Below, piece by piece: positions 24,368-54,500 of a stretch of DNA of 64,000 nt. This DNA comes from Aphelocoma coerulescens (taxonomy: Eukaryota > Chordata > Aves > Passeriformes > Corvidae): contig NC_091014.1 in assembly GCF_041296385.1 (NCBI RefSeq), forward strand, positions 53,214,078 through 53,278,077, written 5' to 3'. The position numbers were made by a program, and so were the translations under genes. Under the pieces are notes generated by a model. The model saw only the letters and a list, made by a program, of their open reading frames with translations, searched no databases and was not told the DNA's origin. Position 1 is the first letter of the stretch. Each line of letters begins with the position of its first letter.

Positions 24368-27300
24368 TTATGGCTGTTATCCCTCAGGACACTAAACAGA
24401 GATATTTTCTTCCTTTCAGTGGCAAAATGTCACTAATGGCCACTCTAAATCAGAGCAATTGATCCTTCTGCAGTTGTGTTGTGCACTTAGCAAGGCAGCT
24501 ATAGATGATCACGCTTTGTCTGGATTTGCTGTTTTCTGTTTCTGTAGTGCAAGTGCTCAGCACAAGGGGACTGTCAGCCAGGAGAAAGATTTTCTGGTAG
24601 GAGATTAAGGATAACTAAGGAAATGGTTGCATGACCTATAAAGAGAGGATCATAAATATTGCAACAATAAAACCAATAGCTCCTTCAAAGTTTAAATAGC
24701 TTTTCTTTTCAAACACTTGAAGTAAGTGCCCTTTTCCCAAGGTTGTCTAGCACCTACACTTTAAGATTTCACACAGTTTCACCAAATATATTGTAACTTC
24801 TCAGGGAACCAGCTTTTTCTTTTAAATAATCTTCCTTTGTGGAAGCATCCCCTCCAAAAAAAGTTACATCCCAGGTACCTGGAAGTTGGTTATCCTTTCC
24901 TCTAGTGGTGAAGTTTCAGAAAAGCTAGAGCATAACAATAATAAAATAGCCCCTGCTGTGTTGTGTTTCTTAAGCACAACACCCACCAAACAATGCAAGC
25001 AGGGGCAAGTATGGTTCTGCAGCACGTACCTTTTCTTGCATCCTAGGGGGGACCTCAGACACAAGGGTCTGCCTACATAAACCCTCAGCTAGAACATTTA
25101 TATTCCTCACAATTCCAAGTGTGTAAAATCCCACACCTCTGCTGCTGCTGCAGCTCTGCTGTCACAGACAACTGACATTCCTATTCCACACACCCTGATG
25201 GTGTGGAAGACAGCCTTTGTTTCTAATGCTTGGTGTAAGATCCAGCTCTGGAGTAAGCAGCTTGCTCTCCTGTGTGCTCAGTCTTTTTTCCCCCGTTCTC
25301 CATGCTGCCATGAGTCTGTAGCCAGCTCAGAAGAAGCATAAACCAGTGTGTTCCAGCAGCCAGATCTGACAGAAGTGTTCCTATTTCTTTGTCACCCCAT
25401 GTTCTCATGTACATTTAGCTCATATGTGTTACCCCTTGGGCTGGGAGTACTGCTTCGGGCACTTTTGTTTAAAAGTATCACAGTAGAAAGGCTGGAGCAT
25501 CCTGGTATTAGTGCTGCATCCTGCAATCAGTTGGCTGTTGGTCTGATTGCAGAGAGCAATATCCTTGCTAGAAAAGCCACTCCAGTCTGGGAAATCAAAT
25601 AGCTGAAGAACATGGGTGTTCATTTAACACACAGCAGGCACGTGCCAAATCCACCCCCAAGCCCATGCAAAATGCTGATCAGTCCACAGTCCACTGGTGC
25701 AACACTTTTCTTTCTTACACATTGGAAATTTGCAACTCAGAAGCAACTTTACTTTAAATAAAGTAAAAGGACAAAGGCCCCTCTGAATAGAATCAATGCT
25801 CATAAATGGAACTATCCTTAACCTGACCTCCCAGATCCTTCCCTATGCTACTGGACATAAGTGCATTAAAATCAGCTCTCATTTTTGTGTTCTAGGTTTC
25901 AAGTTCTCTGTAATAGCCACAATCCTCATTATGCAAATGTTGTATTTTGCCTCTATGCTTTCTGCACAAATTCTTTTGGTTGTGTTTTCCTGGCTGTGTG
26001 TAATTTCACACATCCAATGAAATTTCAGCCTCTATAAAAAAATTGTCCAGTGTTTATAAAATCATTGCTTTCAGCACTCCCTGTCATCTAGAAGTTTCTG
26101 CTTTCTACCTGAGGCAGGCAGGAGAGCTGTTTTATAGCTACAGTTCTCCTACCAGTGACATTTCTAATGCTTTAGAAAAAGAAAATAAAACCTGACAAGT
26201 CAGATGAAAGGCAGAAGTTGACACTGCAGACAGGCTGGAAAGGGAGAAAGGAGTAGAATTAGAAACATCTCCAAAACTCAAGACATTAACACATTATGTG
26301 ATGAGTTTAGGACACACCAGATACTATACCCCTAAGTTCTTGTGCAGACACTTCCACCTATTCTCTTACTTCCTTATCTTGCTGAAAAGCACTGCAAATT
26401 TGCCCACATTTGGATGCTGGGTGCTGTACGTTGTGCTGTGGTTTTCTGTAACCCAACTCCCCAAGCACACATGCCCAGACTTGCGAGAAAGATGAGAAAT
26501 ACGTGTTGTGCAAAGAGTTAGGTAAACATGTCCCAGCCTTGCTACAGGCAGAAAGGCTTTACCATTTCATCTGCATCCGTAGGTTTCTCTTCCAAGATGG
26601 TTCCTACAGTCACTGACTCTGCTTTTCCTAAGCCTTGCTTATTAATGAGGATTTCCAAATCTGCATTTCTTCAGCAGGCTAAGGACAGGGGACATAAGGT
26701 CTAGAGACACAAAGAGGTCATTCAGTCCTGGACTGCTCCCTGATTTTGCAAGACCACAGACCATAGTGTCAAGAAACAAAATGGTAATATTAGAGTAGCA
26801 GGAAAATGAGGGGAAAGACAATCTCATCTTTCTTTCTCAGAGAACCTCCCTAAAACAGGTGCAGAAAAAGAAACATCACATAGTGATGGTGGTGCTAATG
26901 CTATAAAGAAGCTCAGGATCCACAGAGCCCTGAGATACCCTGTAAAACAAGCTTGGATTAGATAGACTCCTCTTATACAGTACAAATGCAATTGCTACAT
27001 GGATTTAAAACACTGAAAGATGAAGATTTTGTTTACTGCAAATACTTTTTTATGTACCCTAATGCCCAAAAGTAAAATAGAGGCTGGATTTATTCTGAAA
27101 CATGGTCAGGAATTTTAAAACAGGCTTTTGTACACAAAAACAAAGGGAGCATGGGAAACAAGAGCTTGTGAGTTACTTAAATGTCAAGGATTACATTGTA
27201 CCAGGTAAAACTGAAATGTAGCACAGGGACTCCGTTTCATAAATTAAATGTCATTGCTGATGGGTACAAATTATATAAGAAAGATGGAAAGGGACACCGA

Positions 27301-27693
27301 AGTGGCACTTTGTCAGATGCATTTATAGCTGCAGCAAGATACATTTCAGCTGCAAAGTAATAAAAAAAGAAAAAGAAGAAAGAAAAACTAAAGTGGACAT
27401 CTGCTGTAGCCTATTCCAGCAGCGAGAAAGCAGGAATGAATTAGTCTCTCTTAAGGCACTCAAAGCCACAGAACACTGTACTTGTGGAGAATTTAGCTGC
27501 CCACATTTCTTTTAACAAATAGCACCAAACATTGACCAAAGATGCTTACCTGTTACACAGAAACCTGCTCTAATCCAGACAGTACAGGTTCTTGACAAAT
27601 AAACAATAAAAATCTCCCCAACCCAGGAACTGTAGCAGAGATATTACAAGTGACACTCATGAACACAGTATCTAAATGTAACACAGTATAGAG

Positions 27694-27699
27694 TTTATT
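27694..27699 (-). terminator. FAM83F: Candidate FAM83F polyadenylation signal
   Basis: AATAAA on the minus strand is followed by a GU-rich stretch with repeated CTGTGTT, as expected downstream of a cleavage site. It is the first exact AATAAA on this strand after the FAM83F stop codon at 31324, which implies a 3' UTR of about 3.6 kb. Use of weaker variant signals nearer the stop cannot be excluded. Confidence 0.4.
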
Positions 27700-30600
27700 T
27701 GTTTCACTTAGAAAAGGTCTCCCACATAATTAACTGGACACATATACATTAAATATACAAATGCATACCAAAGAAACACAGAAGGCACACATTCAGCCAA
27801 GAGGCTCCTTCTGAACCACTCACCATTTCAGGCCAGAAGGAGAGAGCTGTGAGCCCCAGCTTACTTTCTGTCCAAAAGCATGACCATAGCTGCAGGCCCC
27901 ACGGAGCACCACACAGATCAACCAAGGAAGGAACGAGATCCAGAGGACAGGCGTCCTCTTGGGATTGTACAGGGTCAGGATACAGAAGCCAAAGAGAGCT
28001 TATCTGGCTCTTTTGAGTAGCAACAGAACAACAACTGTCTCCCATCTTTCCCACGCCCTCAGGAGGTTGGTGACTTGCTTACAGGAGGGGCCATCTTGGG
28101 CAAAGACCAAATGACAGCTTATTTGAAGACTGCTGTACCTTCAACCACTGCTAGCAGTCTTCTAACATAATTCCTAAACACTGCTCTTTGCCCCTCTGAC
28201 CCCCAGCACCATCAACCACATTTTATCTGGAGAGCAAGAGGGGATCATTTTACAGGTCACAGCCTCAGGTTTCTAGCACCCATCAGGAACCACAATTAGC
28301 AAAAAAGTAGTCAAAATCAATGTGGTCACCTCACCCAGACTCACTTCTGTTGCCATAGGAGCAGGTAAATAGCCCAAGTTCAGCTGATTTTATCTTCAGG
28401 GAAGAACAAGTTCCACCAGAGCCTGAAACCTCCACTCTGGATCAACAAGGCTGTGTGCATCCTCAGAGTCATGCTGAGTTTAAGGAGCAGATTTATATCA
28501 TGCAAAAAAGCAAGTTTGTTCTCTCAAATTAAGTAATTAAGCAGTGCGTGATAAGCCTAAGGAATTCTACTAGCCCCTGGAGTCAAGGCATGAGACTGAC
28601 TTCCATGGAAAGAATTTGAAAACAAGTGAACATTACCTTTCAGGAACTGGTGTGGCAGCAAAGCAGACAAGCAGATGAGAGACTTTCTCTGGAAAGGATA
28701 TCCTGTTAGTTGACAGGTTAAAGAAAAGAGCTTTGACATCCACCATAGGGAAGAGAAAGTAAAGCACATTAATGCGTAAGCGTAGAAGGAAAGGAAGGGT
28801 AAGTGAAATCAGCCTCTTGGACTATTTGTGAATTCACTTCACCCAATATGAAGCAACAAGGAGATAAAGGACTTCCTGGAAAATCTGACCATACATATCA
28901 ACATGGTGCTAATTAGTTAATTAACCTATTGCACAATTTAAAAAAATAAATATTTCAAAAGCCTAGGAGGACAAGGAAGCACCAGATGACACTGTTCTTA
29001 TCAAAACAAAAAGTGGAACAACATCAGCCTAATAAATTTATGTCTGATCTTTACTAACAAAGTGCAATAAATACAAAGAGAGAAAAAAAAGTCTCCCAAA
29101 TGTCTGGTGAGTAACCAAAGTATGGCAAAATCAAACCGCTTTCGACAATCCTACAAACACAGTGAGTAGTTTTTGGCACATGAGCTACACACATGAAGCC
29201 AACAGGATAACTCAGCTATCAAGTTACTTCTACATCCAAGTGGTGGTGTCATTTCCAACACCTCTTTTTTCCCCCATTACCAGGCACAATTTTATGAAAC
29301 ACTGCTCATAATATGAGCTGACAGACCCAGCTGTAAAACTACAGCTCGTTCCCAGAAGGCTGTATAGAATATTATATAGAGTAGGAAGCATTTAACCCTC
29401 GGAGTGAGGATGAGTATGTTTAACAGAGGGCACAATACCTTTGGTATTTTAGTGTCTCAAGACATTCTGCATGGTAAATAGAGTAAAACAAACCTGCTTG
29501 CCATTCAGGTTAAATATACTTCAAGGAAAGGCAATTAATCAATTAGTGAATGAATCAATTGCATTTTATCATCAACCACAGACAGCTGTTTGAGTGTAAC
29601 AACCACTACTGCAAGCCAGCACCTGAAAGAATCTTTGGATCAGTTGCTTCTGTGCTGGGAGTGCATCATTTGCCTTTGCTGTGAATTTGTTGTGCAGTGA
29701 AAAACCCAGATCATTTCTCTAAACAAATTAAAATTAAAATTTAACCTGTGTTTTTCCGATGTTTAAATGTTTTTTTGGCAAGCAGGCATGTTAGTTTTCA
29801 GGTGTATTCTAATAACTAGGATCTAATTTTTTTAGGTATCACAACAGGACTTACTTATGACAGCAGAGTATGTAATTTAGATGGCAAGAAATCAGAGTGA
29901 AATGTCAATCTGCCCACTGCAGAGACAAAAACAATCTGTTTATCCACTCTGTTAGCAAGTAGAACTGGAAAAGGGATAGTGAACAAGAGGATAGAAGTGC
30001 CAGTCAGATCCCACAGTAGCTATGAGGAAATCATCAAGAAAACCATTAAAACAGCCTGACAACAGTTCTTTTTTGTACCATGCAATGAATTTAGGGTTTG
30101 TTACCACAGAACACTTTGGAGGCCAAAAGTAAGAAAGGATTTTTAGAAAGGGACTAAGTGCATTCATTAAGGCCGGGTCCAGAAGGAACTGCCAGAAAGC
30201 TGAGGAAGTCCATAGACTGCTGGAATGGTGTCAGAGAAAGACCTCTGTATATACAAGCTTTGTATTTTATGCTTCTGTGATCACCTGTTACAGGCTGTTT
30301 TCAGAGGCAGAACAGCAGATCAGATGGCCTTTGGTCTGACTGCACACAATGCTTCTTATGGATCAAAGCTCTCAATTTTAGCATGATTTAGGCTTTGGAA
30401 AGGTTAACTTGAAAAAAAAGTACATTTGAAAAGCTGCATGCCTCCTCTGCTTCCTCTTTCAACTCTCAAAGATGTGCTCCTTAATCATTCAGTTTCCATG
30501 AATGGTAAAAGTATTGCTGAATTAGCAACAAAGAGGATTTCGTAACAGCCACTGAAGTCTGTGTTATTGCTCCCAGACCCTGCCCAGTCCTCCATATCAG

Positions 30601-31323
30601 GCATTTCTCCTGACTCAGTCTCAACTGCATGTTAAACACTGCCCTATATTCCATTTTTTCTCTTTACCACATTCTTGCTAAATCACTTTGTTCGACTGCT
30701 ACATTTATGACATGAAGCAGTTCAGATACTGATCTTTGGCCACTGTTAGCTAAACCCTTCACCCAGACCACTCATTTCTGCATGGGTGAGTGACAACAGG
30801 AATCTACAGGAGGAGTCCTTATGGACAAAGGATTGATACACTGTCTGTAAACATCCTTATTTCACCAGAATTTGCCACTTCAATTGGATTCAGCCTTACA
30901 GCCAGTCAGATCAATACATTTTTGCAGTGCAGTAGAGTAAACAATGCAACACAGTGATTCCAAGTCTGTAGCTAGACAGACCGAAGTAGCAGCACAAGTA
31001 AGTCAGAAAATCTCCTGCATTTCTCTGGGCACAGAGCGAGCTCTGAGACCAGTCATCACAGTTGTTTTTATATATAAAATAAGTGTGCACATAGACATAT
31101 GGACTAATACATTCATCACTAACCCTCAGTTAAGGGACCGACTACCCAAAGTCTGCTCTTCACCCAGTAAATGTGCTTTAGCTGGGGGTGCCAGATGCAT
31201 CCAGGACCTGCAGTGGCTTTACAGATCATTGCATGAGGATATGGCTGTAGGTTCAAAATCAGTCAAGAAGTTACTGTTCCAGCTTGTGATTCACTCTTTA
31301 GTTCTCCAGACAATCCTTCCCAA
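27700..31323 (-). other. FAM83F: Presumed 3' UTR of FAM83F
   Basis: From the CVLS stop codon to the first AATAAA there is no further splice-bounded coding sequence that extends FAM83F. The segment is AT-rich and contains an antisense L3/CR1-like LINE tail at about 30.3 kb. A 154-codon open frame runs on the opposite strand through this part and across the last exon; I regard it as chance. The left limit depends entirely on which poly(A) signal is used. Confidence 0.4.
30295..30366 (+). mobile_element. Ancient L3/CR1-like LINE tail, antisense in the FAM83F 3' UTR
   Basis: The core near 30318-30360 ('agatcagatggcctttggtctgac' split by drift, then 'ttcttatg') resembles the 3' end shared by old CR1/L3 elements of birds and turtles. 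That end reads 'tagatggacctttggtctgac' followed by 'ttcttatg'. The copy is short and diverged, so the family assignment is tentative. Confidence 0.5.
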
Positions 31324-48507
<17,184 letters not shown>

Positions 48508-48527
48508 CTAAGAGATGCAGGATGAGA

Positions 48528-48950
48528 TGTAAGATAAAGGGAAGAGACTGGTTATGTGGCGGCCTAAACCAGCTTCGAGGGATGTGGGTTAGAAATATTT
48601 AACTAACTTGTGAAATTGTATCCTAGGAGTGAACTTAGTGCATTGAAATGGGAAAACCGCACCTCTGAGGGAAGACCCTCATCCACTGAACATACGAATT
48701 TGGAATACCCTGTACCTTTAAACCGAGGCAGGGAATGAGAAGGCAGTAGTAGTTTAGCCAGGTAGTGATGTAGATTCATTATGCAAATGCTGCCTGAATA
48801 GGATTGTATAAATATGCTTGCATATGTATACATTGTATATGTATGTATAAATATGCTTCCTAGCTTTGTGGATTTACCACTTCGCACCCATCTCTGCGCA
48901 GACATGAAATAAAATCGAGTATCTTAACTCTGTGTGTGGATCAGCTTCCC
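48528..48950 (+). mobile_element. Probable solo LTR of an endogenous retrovirus
   Basis: The segment begins near a TGTAAG and has a U3-like body with an octamer ATGCAAAT (near 48780). Two copies of TATAAATATGC (near 48807 and 48845) follow, and then about 60 bases later AATAAA at about 48908 with a GTGTGTG stretch just after. TATA, short R-like spacing, poly(A) signal and GT-rich U5 in this order are typical of an LTR read on the plus strand. I found no coding remnant, no clear target-site duplication and no convincing primer-binding site, so both edges are approximate and a solo LTR is the best guess. It points away from FAM83F and lies about 0.3 kb upstream of its start codon. Confidence 0.5.
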
Positions 48951-49284
48951 CACGGGGGAAAGAACCCAGATTTGGGACAACACCTTGGCATGGCTGGCAC
49001 CAGTGTCCTGACTGCAGTGCTTGGAGGAGAACCAGGCCTGGGCCGCAGGTGTATTCTGGGGTGCAAATGCAAAAGCCTATTTAAGACTTTTTTCCCCCAC
49101 TTTTTCAGACTTGGCAGCCACCTGCAGGGTTCTCATGAGGAAGGGGGGACACAACTGGGGCCAGGGAGATGGGCAGAGCACCATGGTGGCCACAGGCAGT
49201 GACCTGTTGGCTGCAGTGAGCTGGTAGCCGGCCCTCTCCGAATCCACTGGCAGCTCAGCGGCTCCAGAAGAGCAGGCGGTGGGT

Positions 49285-49400
49285 ATGGGGTCCCCAGCTT
49301 ACAGAGGGGAAGATGACAGAGCGATGTGCCAGAGGCCACCCAGCAGGCTGGTGGCAGAGCCGGCAATAAAACAGCCCTGCTTCCGGTCTCTGGCTGGGAG
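49285..49400 (-). mobile_element. MIR-like SINE fragment, reverse orientation
   Basis: The series 'gcttacagaggggaagatgacagagcga' (with breaks), 'tgccagaggccacccagcagg' and 'tggcagagccgg' follows the reverse complement of MIR: tttacagatgaggaaactgaggcacagag, then ttgcccaaggtcacacagcagg, then tggcagagctgg. It is GC-richer than the other copies. Confidence 0.6.
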
Positions 49401-52400
49401 CATGAATAAATACCCGCACGAATCCTATCGGAGAGACTGGGGGCTGTCATGTTAAATTACGATATTTGCGAGGTGTGTGATCGTTGCTAGGGGCCCTAAT
49501 CAAGATTCCGGTCCCCCTGCGCTTTGCACACACAAAGGACAAAAAGCAGCGCTTCCCCACTGCAGCCCAGGGACAGAGCTGGCAGGGAATGAGCAAGGAA
49601 ACAAGGATAAAGTCAAAGGCAGGAGTGAAATACAAACATTCAGAGGCATTTGCAGTGCTTTACATCTGTGATTAGCCCTAAGTGCTCACATGCAGAAAAA
49701 AACTGTAAGGGGACAGAGCTTCTGAAGCTGCTCTTTGTTTCCTCTCTCTAAGAAATCACCTGCCCTCAGTGTGACTTAGTTTAAATAAGCAAGGGTCAAG
49801 TGGGCCACCACAGCTCATCCTGTGCTGTTCCTCTCCTTTAGGTAAAAGGGATATTTTAGTATTCCAGACTGTCTTTGATAGCTTTTCCTAGCATGAAATT
49901 CACTTAAAATTTGAAATTACACTTCGCAAAGGTCTACTCCTCTGCCTATCAAGTCTCCTTTAAAAATTAATTTCCATGTAAGTTCTTTTAGCCTTATTTC
50001 TGATGGAAATGAGACTTGCATGGTCATGGTGTCTGCACCTGTCTGCCTGTCTGTCCATGTCTCTAATAACTTTTGACCCCACTGTCTGATTTCAAACAAG
50101 TTTAGCAGAAGTGTAATTGCATCCCTACAGATTTTGTGAAAAACAACAGGCCTGATAGCAAAAAGAGACTCTATCACAGTCCCCAGCAGTGAAAGTTACA
50201 ACGTGGGCTCATGCCTAATTAGATTCCAGATATTCCATAAAACTGAGAATGCTAATAAGTGCCTGATCTGTAGGAAGAGCTTCAAATTAATTTTATGCCA
50301 TCTTAGACACCATAGTCAATCAACCACAATACACAAATACACAGGAGATGTGACTTTCTTAGTTCCAATGCTCGCTAAATTACTTGTTGGTTGTGGGTTT
50401 TTTCCTGTACCAGAGGCTGCCATCAGCTCTGCTATTTCATGTGGGGCTAAATAAAATCTCTTTAATCCTGGATGCTCTGTTCATTTGTAGCTGCACAATG
50501 TAATCTTTTGTGTTCACCTAAGGCTCCCACATGAAAGCAACAGTAAGTTCACAAACATACGTAGTTTTGTATTTAAAAGCAAGCAAGTATTTCCCACATC
50601 CAAGTAAAGGCAGCAGAGATTATTTTCACTTTGTTGTGATGAAATGTTTAGACCCCACCTCTCACTCTTAGAAGACAAAATGTTGTCTGTGTGTTGATAT
50701 GATAAATAGGGGCAAGGTACTTTGCAAAAGCTGAGAGACCCCTTCCCAAAGCAAGCACGTGTCCCATCTCATCTCCCCCTCCCCATTCTCACATCAATAC
50801 ATTCCAACCAAGACCTTTCCTGATATGGAGTTTTTATAAGGTTGGATGATTCAGTTCCTTTTGATTTTCCCCAACCCTCCAGCTGACAGCCTCACCTCAG
50901 AGTGGTAAAAAGGGCTGTGCAAACAAACTGCCCTCTCTGCCACAGAGTTAATCCAACTCTTCAGGACTGGAGAAGAAACTTGGCAGGCAGGGTGGGGGGA
51001 AAGACTTGGACCTCGCTCTGCCCCTCTGGGATTAAGGAGTGAATTCCAGTTTCCACTCTAAAAGAGAGTTATTACTGTTTGAGCTCAGGTTTTCCTCTCT
51101 GCCCTTAGCGCTGGCTCAAGAGAAACAAGAAAGGGGAAAGCTGATTTTGAATTGTGCTGAGGCAGCTGCACATCTACACAGAACTATGCTATCTGTCACT
51201 GGATTTGTTTTGTTCCAGGGGATTACTCGCTGGAGGGGCTGCGTGTGCATAGGCAGGGTTGGGTCTCTTTACTTTTCGCCTTTGTTTGGGTGTCATCCCA
51301 GGCCGAGTCCTGGTTAAGGTCTTGCTTACTTTCCTGGTCTGGTTCCAGAATGTTTTCCAAAGGATGTAAACTAACCTATCAGGAAATATCACCTCTTGTT
51401 GTAACCCTCCCCCAACCCTATTACAGTGTTTTAAATCTGCCTTCAAATACCTCCCACGTATAATCTGGTTATTTGGGCCTAATTGCTTAACTTTCCTTTG
51501 CGAGGCAGTGCAGGCTGTGCATTAGATAAAGATATGACACCTTATATTTAGCATTAATTGCAACTGCACTTGTCCTGAGCACACATCTCTCTTGCCAGTC
51601 CTTCCTATGTAATTTCAGTCCCTAAATAGCCCACCTCATGATAGATTCTTTGATAAATTTCCCAGCAGTGTTTTTCACGTGGCATAAACTGCTACAAGCT
51701 CTTGTTATAAACCTTGGAGTGCTCAGCTCTACAGAGATAAAATCCTGATGCTTTCCCTCTCACCTACATCTTATTTTGCCAAAGAACAGTTACCATCTAC
51801 ATGCAAAATAGGAGTAAAAGCAGAGGCAGACATTAAAATAAGTATCATTTTGTGATAAAGTGTTCAAGAGCTGTAGGGTAGAAGTCTTATTCTGAGGAGT
51901 GGTACCTTCCAAAACAAAACAACATGATTTACCAAAATGCCTCTGATTCAACCATACTAATTTTTTGGTTGTTTTTAGTTTTGTTTTGATTTGTTGTTTG
52001 TTTGGGTTTTTTTTCTCCATAAAAAGCAGCAACTGCTTACACATTAGTTTTGCAAAGACAACCAATTGTTTATGTGATGGAGGATACAAGAGAGTGTTTT
52101 CCGTTTCTCACTGTTTCAGCTGCAGGTTAGTCTGAGGTGACAGGGCTCTGCTGTCTTGAAATAGAAGAGTAAATAAATAGGTGCCTGTGCCATGGTTGTT
52201 ATTAAACACCATATTCCTTCCCTGTGCTGGCTGGCAGCACAGCAAGACTCACAAAGGCTTGGCGGAGATTGCACCTTCTCGACTGTCTTCTCTGGAGCAG
52301 GATCCAGGAGTTTGTGGGGAGACTGCTACGTGCACAGCGAGCCGTGCCCTGCTTGTCCCGGGTCTGAAATTCCATTTGCAAGGGCTGCCAAGCCAGCACA

Positions 52401-52984
52401 GGAATGGGTCCATTAGTCATGTCCAAGCACTGGCAGAGCAAAAAAGCCCTAAACAAGATGATTTCAGGGTGGAGAGGAAGAAGCTCTTGCCTTCCCCATT
52501 CACCCTCCAGCAACCCAAAGAGCTGCAGGCGGTGGAGGGCAGGTGTGTCACTTCTGCAGCAGCAGTGACAGACTGCAATCCGGAGGATGAAGAAATGCTT
52601 TCAGATGCTTCCTTTCTGTCACATTACACTGCCTCAGGGAGAAAACCTAGCTGCTGAACTGGAGAATTGCCGCAAATGAGTCGAGTGCTTCTGGCCTCCC
52701 ACTCACATGTTTCCATGTGAGAGTAAATAGGTAAGAGAGTCCTCTGAAGAGAGCAGAAGGAGCAACTGCATTCGCAGGCTCACGTCTTGCAGCAAGGTAT
52801 TTGCTGACTGAGCATGCACAGAAAGACCTTTAGCCGTTTTCCCAGGCTGCTCCTCTTCACAGGCCAGCACTTTTAGGCAGTTTCCTGTAAGAAATAGTGC
52901 TGACCCTGGTCTCTTGCTCTTTCAACACCCATACAGGCAGGGACTCAAACTGGTTGCAATTCAGCTGAGCTACCCTGAGGGGCC

Positions 52985-53090
52985 TTGACCAAGTCATCTG
53001 CTGTGCCTCAGCTCCCATTCTCTAAAATGAGGAAAATACTACTCTACTTCACAGGGCTGTTACAGAGAAGAGCTTAAAAAATAAACCCCC
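52985..53090 (+). mobile_element. MIR-like SINE fragment
   Basis: 'accaagtcat', 'tgcctcagctccc', 'tctaaaatgaggaaaatact' and 'ttcacagggctgttacagag' match the MIR core and 3' half in order: gcaagtcacttaa, then cctcagtttcc, then tgtaaaatggggataatac, then ctcatagggttgttgtgag. It is diverged but the order is complete. Confidence 0.65.
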
Positions 53091-54476
53091 AAACCAACGT
53101 CACCTACATTTACTTTGGTTTCTCCTACAGGGGGTGGGGGGAAGAAATAAAAAGATAGCTGTAGAGTCCCTTTGCAGATGAGCCAAATCCTGAATGGAAG
53201 CTCTGGCTAAAGAAAATAGCGAGGAATCAGCAATGCAGCCTCTGAACAGGATGCTTAATTTCAGCTATAATTACGTAGCTCTCAAATCATGGTGTGCTTT
53301 ACAGACAAAGGAACACCAGGAATGGGGGCACTGAAAAACTAAGATAGCAACAAGTCTGCAGCATCATGCACTTAATTGTGTACCGGCCACCTGTCAGTGT
53401 GCATTGCTATCAGCTCTCTGGGGAAGAAAATGCTCAGGTGAGAGCTAACAGGAAGAGGAGTGGAGCAGACAAGGAAGTCAGGGTGGGTGTCCCAGGCAGA
53501 GGCTGGAGGGAGAAGTAGCAGCCTGACAAGAAGCGATTAATGGGACTATCCAGATATTGTGGAGCAGACCTCCAGCCAGTGCAGCAAGAGCAGGTGGGAG
53601 ATGGAGTTATGTGCTGATGACGAGGTGTGCCAAAGTTATGTGGTGGGTAAGAGGGAGTCAGTGGAGGGGATGCAAGAGAGATATGAAGTGTTCAAGAGTA
53701 AATGAATTCATTTGAAAAGCTGCATATTCAGCGGAGGAAAGGAAAGCAGTTGGAAGCAGAGAAGAGGCTCTGGTATCTAAAAAGTTTTAGACATCCTGGA
53801 GGATGGCTAAAAAAAGCCATGGCAAAATAGGAAACTGTTTTTTATAAGGAGAGGGAAAGAATATAACTGTGAGGCTTGAATAGAGAAGAGAGAAGTTAGA
53901 AGTTGGTCCTAAAAATACAAAAATGAATAGTTAGGAAGCAGTTTGGCCCCCACAATAAATGCAAAACCGTGTGAAGGGAGCAGCATAGGAAAGAAAAAGG
54001 GAACCCTTCGAGTGGAGATACAGAAGGCTGAAGCGTAGGCTTAGACCTGGAGATGGAACAAGTTGATCTGTGATTCATGAACACAAAGAAAAATACAGCT
54101 AGATTTTAAGATGTGGTAGAAGTGTGTGTCTTTGGTTTTGAAGATGCCCTTTACTGATCAGCATACATGGAACTCTGATGTGGATTTAGCATAAAAACAT
54201 CCAAAGAAGCAATGCAAAGGAGAAATTAGCTGCTCATGACCTTATCAGGAGCACTGCTAGCTCCAGAAGATCCCTGCCTTTCACTTGCCAGTGCTTCTGT
54301 CCGGCAGTGCCACAGTGCAGGCAGATTGAGTGGGTGCAAGTGACTCCCGTGAGTCAGAGAAAGGAAATAAAAGGAGCTGACCAAACCTCCCTCTAGAAAG
54401 GCCATTTCCAGACAGACATGTTGGAGGTGTGAAAGCAAAACTTCACAGGAAGTCATGTGCAAAATTTGCTGTTTAA

Positions 54477-54500
54477 TTTTTTTTTTTTTTTTTTTTTTTT
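54477..54500. repeat. Poly-T tract (T24)
   Basis: Twenty-four consecutive T are followed by GCTTTATAAA. No retrogene body was recognised on the minus strand, where this would be a poly-A tail. I treat it as a simple homopolymer. Confidence 0.9.

Larger units (their letters stand above)
16901..27693. other. Intergenic region between TNRC6B promoter and FAM83F 3' end
   Basis: I find no coding exon, RNA gene or full-length mobile element here. It holds a poly-A tract near 21.82 kb, a short (TA)n at about 21.14 kb, a CpG-enriched GC-rich patch at about 22.33-22.56 kb and a CR1/L2-type LINE tail near 24.3 kb. The rest is AT-rich single-copy sequence with only short chance open frames. Confidence 0.6.

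Noticed and set aside
26947..26990. Possible second CR1 tail ('cttggattagatagactcct')
   Set aside because: Only one short block resembles CR1 and the terminal blocks are missing.
52181..52657. 158-codon plus-strand open frame
   Set aside because: No domain, signal or splice evidence; composition fits moderately GC-rich chance sequence.
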